A stretch of DNA of 64,000 bases, from positions 3,401,001 through 3,465,000 of the forward strand of contig NZ_CP034562.1 in NCBI RefSeq assembly GCF_003970675.1, given 5' to 3'. The notes beneath the pieces were generated by a model. The model did no database searches, had not been told where the DNA came from, and was given only the letters and a program-made list of their open reading frames with translations. Below are positions 9,748 to 17,400 of the stretch, one piece after another (position 1 is the stretch's first letter; each line of letters opens with the position of its first letter). Position numbers and translations under genes: made by a program. The DNA is from Flammeovirga pectinis. GTDB lineage: Bacteria; Bacteroidota; Bacteroidia; Cytophagales; Flammeovirgaceae.

Positions 9748-10209
9748 CTAGCAATTGCAGTTGTCATCTTCGCAAGAATCTTCACATACTTCTACTAATT
9801 CGATATCAAAGTTAAGATCTTTACCCGCCATTGGAGAGTTAGCATCAACTTTAATAACTTCGTCGTTTAATTCTACAACAGTTGCAGGAATAGGACCTTG
9901 TGGGCTTTGAAGACCAATTTGATCACCTATTTTAGGATTCATATCTGCAGGAATGTCGCTACGTTTGAACTCAATGATTAAGTCTTCACGAGCAGGACCG
10001 TAAGCTTGATCAGAAGGGATATTTACTGTTTTTTTATCACCTACAGTCATACCTTCTACTGCCGCATCAAAACCAGGAATCATTTGACCTGCACCAACTT
10101 TAAATTCAATTGGCTCACCGCGTTCAACTGAAGAATCAAATTGACTACCATCGTTAAGAGTACCAACATAGTGTACTTTTACTTTATGACCTTTTTGTGC
10201 TACTGACAT
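9748..10209 (-). CDS. FKBP-type peptidyl-prolyl isomerase, SlyD-like
   Basis: From the ATG at 10209 the product is 153 residues. It shows the FKBP pattern (V-H-Y-V-G-T-L-N-D-G near residue 13, F-D-S-S, G-A-G-Q-M-I-P-G-F), an inserted chaperone flap (about 70-125), and a tail with a Cys-rich pattern, CEDSCEDDNCNC. SlyD proteins catalyse prolyl isomerisation, act as chaperones, and bind nickel with a His/Cys-rich tail; here the tail is short and Cys-only, so metal binding is plausible but unproven. An in-frame ATG at 10242 would add 11 residues, but it lies about 10 bases after the predicted transcription start and inside a hairpin, so 10209 is preferred. Confidence 0.88.
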   Translation of the reverse strand: MSVAQKGHKVKVHYVGTLNDGSQFDSSVERGEPIEFKVGAGQMIPGFDAAVEGMTVGDKKTVNIPSDQAYGPAREDLIIEFKRSDIPADMNPKIGDQIGLQSPQGPIPATVVELNDEVIKVDANSPMAGKDLNFDIELVEVCEDSCEDDNCNC

Positions 10210-10229
10210 TTTCTTTTCATTTGAATTTT

Positions 10230-10249
10230 TTAGACGTACCATCGTCTAA
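10230..10249 (-). promoter_or_regulatory. Leader stem-loop upstream of the SlyD-like gene
   Basis: Perfect 7-base arms TTAGACG and CGTCTAA enclose a 6-base loop that contains an upstream in-frame ATG. It lies between the predicted promoter and the preferred start, so it would be in the 5' leader. It may hide the upstream ATG or serve as a protein or RNA control site; the function is unknown. Confidence 0.4.
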
Positions 10250-10257
10250 TAAGTGTG

Positions 10258-10288
10258 CAAAAATACAAAGATGTTAATTGCATACAAG
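10258..10288 (-). promoter_or_regulatory. Bacteroidota-type promoter of the SlyD-like gene
   Basis: On the minus strand, CTTG (10288-10285), 19 bases, then TATTTTTG (10265-10258) match the TTTG/TAnnTTTG consensus with one mismatch. The expected transcription start is near 10251, giving a leader of about 42 bases to the ATG at 10209. Confidence 0.55.
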
Positions 10289-10358
10289 AAAAGATTAAGA
10301 GTTATTTGAATCCATGTTGATTAATTAACTTATCACACTCAAATTCAAGTATATATAA

Positions 10359-10387
10359 ATAAAAAAGGAGTACTATTGTACTCCTTT
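10359..10387 (-). terminator. Terminator of the ptb-buk-methyltransferase operon
   Basis: A stem of AAAGGAGTAC and GTACTCCTTT with loop TATT on the plus strand. On the minus strand it is followed by a T run, 22 bases after the stop of the gene at 10409. Confidence 0.8.
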
Positions 10388-10408
10388 CCTTTTGGCGTAG
10401 TTTCTTAT

Positions 10409-10663
10409 TTAAGATACTTTCTCAAAAACTACAATCATTCCATCAGTGTAACTGAAACCCCAGCCACCAGTGCCTACATTACTAGAACTAGCAGAAGACA
10501 TAGCAGTAATACTAAATACTTTGTAACCTTCTTGTACATGTTCTTGAATACAAGTTTCTAAAGCTTCTGCAGTTTCGTCTCCAATAACTTTTACTGATCT
10601 TAATCTATCTGAAGTTGTTCTTCTAGATTCTTTTTTTGTTTTTACGTAGACTGTTTTATACAT
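10409..10663 (-). CDS. Conserved small protein of unknown function
   Basis: An 84-residue soluble protein with no signal peptide or membrane segment. The N-terminal half is basic (K-T-K-K-E-S-R-R), followed by a helix (about 30-45) and a Gly/Ser-rich C-terminal half ending in strands. I do not recognise the family with certainty; the pattern resembles short Bacteroidota hypothetical proteins. It lies 19 bases after the methyltransferase gene and is last in the four-gene ptb operon, directly before its terminator. Nothing visible points to a catalytic role. Confidence 0.65.
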   Translation of the reverse strand: MYKTVYVKTKKESRRTTSDRLRSVKVIGDETAEALETCIQEHVQEGYKVFSITAMSSASSSNVGTGGWGFSYTDGMIVVFEKVS

Positions 10664-10682
10664 ATTCTGTTCGAAGTTGATC

Positions 10683-11864
10683 TCAATTTATACGCTTACA
10701 TACTAATAACACCTTTTCCTCTTTCATTATTGTAGTTGCAAAGAGGTAAATTTCTCCTCCTTCTTTTAACTTTAACTTATTTCTAAGTTGATCTACAGTT
10801 TGAGGAAAATTTCTTACCGACAAATTAGCCTTTAAGTTCGGTATTTCTTTCTTAATACTTTTTTTCTGAGCTTGAATTTGCTTTGTTACTTCAAATTTTC
10901 TGCCCGGAAAATCTTCTATTAGTACATCTGAAATATATAAATGGGAATTGATGTGTAATTTTTTTAGGCCGAATCTGTTTGAGATGCTTTTAAACGCACC
11001 TCCTTTCATAACAGATGCATTCGGCTCGTATAAATATTGGTGCAATTCACTTGCCAATTCAACACCATTCTGTTCTTCTTCCTTTAGATTAAAAGAAAAA
11101 ACAATCTCTTTTTTTTCTCCTTTTAAGTCTACAGTATGAATTTTCACATCCGTAGATTCCTGTTTTTCTAATAAGAATAATACTTCTTTACATTCTCCAT
11201 CAACAGATACTACCCATACATTACTTACTTCAGGAAGTGAGCGTAAGGTACTTTTAATATCAATCATTGGAGATAGCTTTACAAGTACTTTGTCTGCTCT
11301 ATGAAAGAGTAAATCTTTAAATTCTAGAACATTAGGCTCACAGTCTTCTACCCTTACTAGCTTACGGTTTTCTTTGTCCCGCCTTGCAGGATCAAGGTAA
11401 ATGACATCAAAATTATTGCTATTTTCTTGAAGCCACTCTAAACTATCACCACTTTTAACATCAATATTTAATTGATTTAAGGTCGTAAAGTTTCTTTTTG
11501 TTATTTCTGATAAATCTTTTTGACGCTCAAAATAAGTTACTTTAGAAAAGTGTTTTGAAAAAGCCCAATCATCAACACCCATCCCTCCTGTCAAATCAAT
11601 AAGAGAGTTCCCTTTTACAATTTTTGATTTAAAATTTGCTGCTCGTTCTGAAGAACACTGCTCTAAAGGTACTTTTGATGGATATTCTATGTTTGTATTT
11701 TCATACCAAGAAGGAAGTTTCTTTTTCGCTTTTTGCCTAGCTCCTATTTGCTGTGCAGCAACTTTACCATCAACATTAGCAAATTTGGCTGCTTTCAATA
11801 CCACTAAAGAAGGGTTTTCCTTCTCGTTATCTAAAATAAACTTCTTCGTTTCTTGATTTATCAT
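10683..11864 (-). CDS. Class I SAM-dependent methyltransferase with THUMP-like C-terminal region
   Basis: A 393-residue protein with a Rossmann methyltransferase core: S-adenosylmethionine-binding motif I, D-L-T-G-G-M-G-V-D (about residues 89-97), an acidic motif at F-E-R, and the post-motif V-I-Y-L-D-P-A-R-R-D (about 153-162). The N-terminal part (1-80) is helical, and the C-terminal part resembles the THUMP-like domain found in a Bacteroidota methyltransferase family. The D-P-A-R-R motif and that domain suggest an RNA or DNA base as substrate, but this is inference. It lies 12 bases after buk in a minus-strand operon, a pairing with no obvious functional link. Confidence 0.8.
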   Translation of the reverse strand: MINQETKKFILDNEKENPSLVVLKAAKFANVDGKVAAQQIGARQKAKKKLPSWYENTNIEYPSKVPLEQCSSERAANFKSKIVKGNSLIDLTGGMGVDDWAFSKHFSKVTYFERQKDLSEITKRNFTTLNQLNIDVKSGDSLEWLQENSNNFDVIYLDPARRDKENRKLVRVEDCEPNVLEFKDLLFHRADKVLVKLSPMIDIKSTLRSLPEVSNVWVVSVDGECKEVLFLLEKQESTDVKIHTVDLKGEKKEIVFSFNLKEEEQNGVELASELHQYLYEPNASVMKGGAFKSISNRFGLKKLHINSHLYISDVLIEDFPGRKFEVTKQIQAQKKSIKKEIPNLKANLSVRNFPQTVDQLRNKLKLKEGGEIYLFATTIMKEEKVLLVCKRIN

Positions 11865-11876
11865 TCTTACTTTTTA

Positions 11877-12956
11877 CTAGTAAATAGTCTCTCCATACGC
11901 TTGTGGTATAGCTTCTCTATTTAATACCATTAAACCATTCTGCGCTAATGCCCACATTTCATCCTCACCAGGAAAAACATGTACATCAGAAATGTGTTTA
12001 ACTTTTTCTGTTATCCTATCTGTAATCCACTTCCCATGTGCTAAACCACCTGTAAGTAAGATTGCATTAATATTATTTTCTAATGAAACTGTTAAACTAC
12101 AAATTTCTTTTGCCACTTGATATATCATGGCATTCATAATTTCTAATTCTTTTTCTTCTCCTCTTTCTGCTGCTTCACGGATTGCTTTAGCATCATTTGT
12201 ACCTAGATAAGCATATAACCCACCACGACCAACAACCATCTCAATCATTTCCTGTTGTGTATAAGCACCACTAAAAGAAGCTCTAATAATATCTCCTACA
12301 GGTAGACTTCCACTTCTTTCTGGAGAAAATGGACCTGAACCATCTAATCCTTGATTTACATCAATTACTTTTCCCTTTTGATGTGCCCCTACTGATATTC
12401 CTCCACCTAAGTGAACAATAATTAGGTTCAAATCTTCGTATTTAATGCCTACTTGTTTAGAAAACACTCTTCCTATTGCCTTTTGATTTAAAGCGTGGAA
12501 TGCTGAAATTCTTGGAAATTTAGGATGACCAGAAAAACGAGAGATATCAGATAATTCATCTACAACTACTGGATCTGCAATGCAAGATTGAATTGATAAT
12601 TTTGAAGCAATATCAAACGCTATTTTAGCACCAAGATTACTTGCATGTTTTCTTGGTGTTTCAGCTAAATCGTGTAATAAATTTTCATCTATAGAATATA
12701 CTCCTGATGGGATTGGCTTACATAAACCACCTCTTGCCATTACAATATCTAATGACGACAAAGTAATTTCTTCCTCTTTTAAGAAGTTTACAACCTTTTC
12801 TCTTCTAAAATCTAATTGTTCTAGCTCAGTTTTAAATTGTAATAATTCTTCAGATGAATGCCTAAGTGTTCGTTCACAAAAAACATCTTCTCCTTCAAAA
12901 AGAGCTACTTTAGTAGATGTAGAACCAGGGTTTATAACTAATATTCTATTGTTCAT
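11877..12956 (-). CDS. buk: Butyrate kinase
   Basis: From the ATG at 12956 the product is 359 residues, the family length; a TTG-started longer frame (12971) would run back into ptb and is not used. It is an acetate/butyrate kinase-type ASKHA enzyme: V-I-N-P-G-S-T-S-T-K at the start (phosphate binding), H-L-G-G-G-I-S-V-G in the middle, and L-T-G-G-L-A-H-G near residue 300. It converts acyl phosphate plus ADP to the carboxylic acid plus ATP. It begins 4 bases after the ptb stop, so the two are translated together. The physiological acyl group may be butyryl or a branched-chain acyl group. Confidence 0.94.
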   Translation of the reverse strand: MNNRILVINPGSTSTKVALFEGEDVFCERTLRHSSEELLQFKTELEQLDFRREKVVNFLKEEEITLSSLDIVMARGGLCKPIPSGVYSIDENLLHDLAETPRKHASNLGAKIAFDIASKLSIQSCIADPVVVDELSDISRFSGHPKFPRISAFHALNQKAIGRVFSKQVGIKYEDLNLIIVHLGGGISVGAHQKGKVIDVNQGLDGSGPFSPERSGSLPVGDIIRASFSGAYTQQEMIEMVVGRGGLYAYLGTNDAKAIREAAERGEEKELEIMNAMIYQVAKEICSLTVSLENNINAILLTGGLAHGKWITDRITEKVKHISDVHVFPGEDEMWALAQNGLMVLNREAIPQAYGETIY

Positions 12957-12960
12957 CTTT

Positions 12961-13869
12961 TTATAATTCAATTGATGCTGCAGCCAACCTAATACTATTT
13001 AATTTTGTCTCCATAGAATCGGCTCTTGATGTTAATACAATTGGTGCTTTTGCTCCTAAAATAATTGATGCAACTTTGGCATTTGCAAAGAAAACAAAGG
13101 CTTTGTAAAGAACATTCCCAGCCTCAATATCTGGAACTAATAATAAATCGGCATCCCCTGCCACTGTACTTTTAATTCCTTTGTGCGATGAAGATTCTTG
13201 ACTAATTGCATTATCAAATGCTAAAGGACCATCTATCTCGCAATGTCTAATCTGCCCTCTATTTGCCATAATTGTAAGTAAAGCTGCATCTAAAGTTGCT
13301 TGCATCTTTTCGTTTACCATTTCGACTGCGGCCAAAGCTGCAACTTTTGGTTTTCTTACTCCTACTTTCCTCATAAACTCAATTGCATTATTTAAAATAC
13401 CAATTTTAGTTTCAAGATCAGGAGCTATATTCATGGCTACATCAGTTAATGCTAAAGGCTTGTGGTAAGCGGGTAAATCAAATAGTGCGAAATGAGAAAT
13501 TACTCGTCGCTTTTTTAATCCCCATTCTTTATTTAAAACACCTCGCATTAATTCTGCTGTAGAAATATGACCTTTCATTAAAAAGTCTGCTTTTCCATTA
13601 TGGATTAAGGAAACCGAAGTTTTCACCATTTCTTTCGGATCTACAACATCAATTATTTCAACTTTATCAAAAAAGTCAAAATTCATCTCTGTACATAGAT
13701 CTTTTATATCTTCTTTATTTCCTACAAGAATAGGCTCAATAATATTATTTTTATAAGCTCTATACACTGCATCCAATGCATTATCATCTCCTGCTGCACA
13801 TAAAACAAGGCGGCGTTTTACGGTCTGAGCATCTAGGATATCAACTAGTTCTGAAATACTTTTCAGCAT
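12961..13869 (-). CDS. ptb: Phosphate butyryltransferase
   Basis: A 302-residue phosphotransacetylase-family enzyme that converts acyl-CoA plus phosphate to acyl phosphate plus CoA. Visible are the D-N-A-L-D-A-V segment near the start, K-G-H-I-S-T-A-E-L-M (about residue 98), and the late V-A-G-D-A-D-L-L-L-V-P-D-I-E-A-G-N-V-L motif typical of this family. Together with buk it forms an ATP-yielding acyl-CoA branch in the cytoplasm. It is first in the operon; TACTTTTG at 13927-13920 is a likely -7 promoter box with a leader of about 44 bases, but no good -33 box is seen. Confidence 0.94.
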   Translation of the reverse strand: MLKSISELVDILDAQTVKRRLVLCAAGDDNALDAVYRAYKNNIIEPILVGNKEDIKDLCTEMNFDFFDKVEIIDVVDPKEMVKTSVSLIHNGKADFLMKGHISTAELMRGVLNKEWGLKKRRVISHFALFDLPAYHKPLALTDVAMNIAPDLETKIGILNNAIEFMRKVGVRKPKVAALAAVEMVNEKMQATLDAALLTIMANRGQIRHCEIDGPLAFDNAISQESSSHKGIKSTVAGDADLLLVPDIEAGNVLYKAFVFFANAKVASIILGAKAPIVLTSRADSMETKLNSIRLAAASIEL

Positions 13870-13934
13870 ATTTATAATGGGGTTAGTATGTATGTGTAAA
13901 TGTATATGTGTGATTAGTACAAAAGTAGGTAAAA

Positions 13935-14300
13935 CTACAATGTAATTACATCTAAAATAGAATATGATTTTTCGAATTCAGCTACTTTTACTTGAACTCT
14001 ATCTCCTACTTGACAAGGAACTTCTCCTTTAAATCTTGCAGATAGTTTTGCTCCTACTTTAGGGTAAGTGGTAACACCAGGGCCACAACCATCTAAAGAA
14101 CTTACGCCAAACATAATTCCTCCACCATCTATAGCGAGTACTTCTCCATAAAATACACAAGTACCTGGAGTAACTCTTATCTGTTCTTGTTCCTGCTCTA
14201 CCTGACCATAACCGTCACCTCCAACAATTACAACTTGTTGAGATTTACACGACATAAAAAGACTTAAAAGACAGTAGAATAAAATATAATTCAGCTTCAT
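13935..14300 (-). CDS. Small lipoprotein of unknown function
   Basis: From the ATG at 14300 the product is 121 residues. It starts with a lipoprotein signal (hydrophobic stretch, then lipobox FMSC, Cys at about 17) followed by a Gly-rich segment and a region with two Cys residues and many strands that may fold as a small beta barrel. An upstream extension to 14348 has no signal and is not used. The family is not recognised. It lies 65 bases before ptb on the same strand and could share a transcript, although a ptb promoter is suggested at its stop. Confidence 0.7.
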   Translation of the reverse strand: MKLNYILFYCLLSLFMSCKSQQVVIVGGDGYGQVEQEQEQIRVTPGTCVFYGEVLAIDGGGIMFGVSSLDGCGPGVTTYPKVGAKLSARFKGEVPCQVGDRVQVKVAEFEKSYSILDVITL

Positions 14301-14442
14301 AACTATAAAATTGAGTGTTATTGAATAAGGCGAATTTACAAGAGACAATTCAATAAATACTATACTTTTAATTTATTAAGTAGCATTTAAAACTTATCTA
14401 ACATTCTATTCTTACTATCCATAAAATAGCAATGTATTTATT

Positions 14443-17400
14443 TTATTTTTTTATGATATTCTTCCTTACACTATTTACTTCATCACTTACAACAACTATA
14501 TACTGCCCAGACTGAAGATGCTCTAAATTTAGCTCTACAAACGAACTGATAAAATCGCTAGTATAGACTTTTCTACCTTGTATATTAAAAATATCAACTG
14601 ATATATCTTCCCAATCATCTCCAAGATTTAGTCTAAAAACTCCTTCACTCGGGTTTGGAAATAATGATACTTCTAATGCTACTAATTGATCTAATGCACT
14701 CTGATCTTTTTTATTAAGTTTTACTGATGTTTCTATATAATTTGTTTCATAATCAGTATTGAATGCTGTTAAATAATAGGTATAAACACCGTCAGAATAT
14801 TCATTGTGATCTATATATAAATGTTGATTTTCAATGGTTGTTCCTATTTGTATCACATCTCCAGAAGAAGTATTCAATCTGTAAATTTTAAAACCATCCT
14901 CATTTTCTGACATATCCGTCCATGAAAGAATAACATCCCCAGCTCTTTCTCTTGCTTTAAATTGTTCCGGTTCAATTATCTGAATTGCATCATCATACTC
15001 TAACGCTTCATACATGGTCTGCATTTTTACAGAATAGCCTGTAGCATTATATGCTACAACTGTATATTCATAACATAAATCTACATCTACTAGATTATCT
15101 CTAAAGACAGTCATATTCTCATTGACTGTTCCAATTGACTTCAATTCGGAATCATTTTTTAATCTTCTGAAAACTTCAAAACCCAGTTCGTTATCAGACA
15201 TGTCGTCCCATGTTAGCATCACTCCATCAACATCATTAGAGGCAACAAGATTAATAGGGAAATCTGGTAAGCTAGCATTAACAGCTTTCGTTTCTATTTG
15301 AGCTGATAAAGGATTTACGGTTAGACTTCCTACATAGCTTATTACATAATATCTATATAAAGTCTCTGGAGCAGCAGTATTGTCTACTAAAGAATAAACA
15401 GTATTATCTACTGTAGCAATTAATGTTGAATCTTTCGTTCCAATTATTTTTCTATAAATCATATAGCCTTCTTCATCATCTGTCTCGTCTATCCAATCGA
15501 GTTGAACTTTCCCTGCCTCTTCTTCTTGAACAACCAAAGTTGTTATACCATGAGGTACGTTAGGGAATGTTGATATTTCTACTTCATCAGTAAAAAATTC
15601 ATCTCCAGATTTTACAGCTGCTACTTTGTAGAAATATATTTGATTTTCTAAAATTGAGTTATCAACATAATTAGTTGTTGATGCAGGAAGCCTTATTAAC
15701 TTTCTAAAACTACTGTTACCCGTTTTTCTATAAATAACATATTCATCTTCTAAATTAGAAGCATCTTCCCACTGAATATGATTAACAAAATTCCTATTCA
15801 ACAATCGTAAAGAGTGAGGACTATTAATTGGTATATTTATAACTACTTCTTCACTTTCAGATATTCCTAAGGCATTATAACTTTCAATTTTGTAACTAAA
15901 GCTACTTCCTTCATTTATGTTCTCATCTATAAATTCTTGAGTATTATAGGGCAATTGAGCTATTAATTGATAGCTATCTGAAAGTAACGATTCCTTTTTA
16001 TACACCTTAAACCCCAATTCATTATGTACACTATCAACCCAGTCAAGTACTACATTTTGATTTTGATATGCTGCCGATACATCTGTTACAAACGATGGTT
16101 TTGAACTATTCCCCATGGTATGTACAAATAATATTGGCTCACTAGTTAAGTCCCCATCAAGTAATCCATTAATTGCAGACAACCTAAAGTAATAGGTCAT
16201 GTTAGGTAATAAACCATTTAGCAAAAATGACTCTGCATTTACATCTGTAATTTTAGAAAAAGGAAAATAATTACCATGATCCGTTGAATACTCTAAAAGA
16301 AAACCTGTTTCTAAAGCAGACATGTCTCTCCAAGAAATAAATAAAGAAGTTGCTGATTTCTCTTCGTAGAATATATTACCTGGTGCTTCTAATCTTGTAT
16401 ATGATGAGACTAGTTGATAAGGTGAATTTCCTGCTCCATTAGCAGCAGCCACACGTATATAATATTTTAAAGACCCTAATAAATCCATTGATACCAAATA
16501 AGAAGTGGCATCTCTTCCTGCTGTTGCAATAGGAACATATCCATTATTTGGGTGCAATGAATATTCAATTACAAATTCCGTTTCATTATTACTTTTATCC
16601 TCCCATTCAACAAGTAACCCTCCTTGTACTTTATCTACAGTTAAATTTTGTACTGCTTTAGGTAATTGATAAACCACAGCCGAAACTATTGGAGAACCCT
16701 GTGCTTCTCCGTAGGCATTAAATCCTTTTACTTTATAGAAATAAGTAACACCATCAATTTTATCGGAGTTATCTATCCAGTAATTATATTCGCTAGATAA
16801 AGTGGCTATTCTTTGGAAATCACCGTTTGGAGAAGTTGAACGTTCAATATAATACCCAGATGCTTCAGAAATACCTTCCCAATCTAATTCAATTCGCCCT
16901 TCTGTAATTCCTTCTGCATTTAAAATTGAAATATAAGGTAACACACTAGTTTGTGTAGAATTACCATAGATTTCGAATGCTAAATCATGGTCTGCAAACC
17001 CAATATCATCTCTATGCGTCCAAGAGGTATATCCTTGTCTAAATAAATCATTTTGATCCCACATATAGAAATCTCCTCCATGTGTGTTAGTATCAACATT
17101 TCCTTTCCAATACCAACTTCCATCTTTAGAATAAGAAATTACAGGTGCAATTGTTAACCAATATTTCCCTTCTGAAAGAATTAAAGGGGTATTAAATGTA
17201 AATTCAATAGTGCCGTTATTGTAATATACTAGCCCATCATTATCTGCATTATAAACTTCTTCTATGGACGGCTTACCATTAACATCGCTCCAAATAATAA
17301 TATCTACTTCTGAAATTGAAGAAACCGTAGATTCTCCAAATGCTTTAACTGCATTAATTTCCCATTCGTCACCTTCTTCAATTTCAAAGTCATCTGCTAA

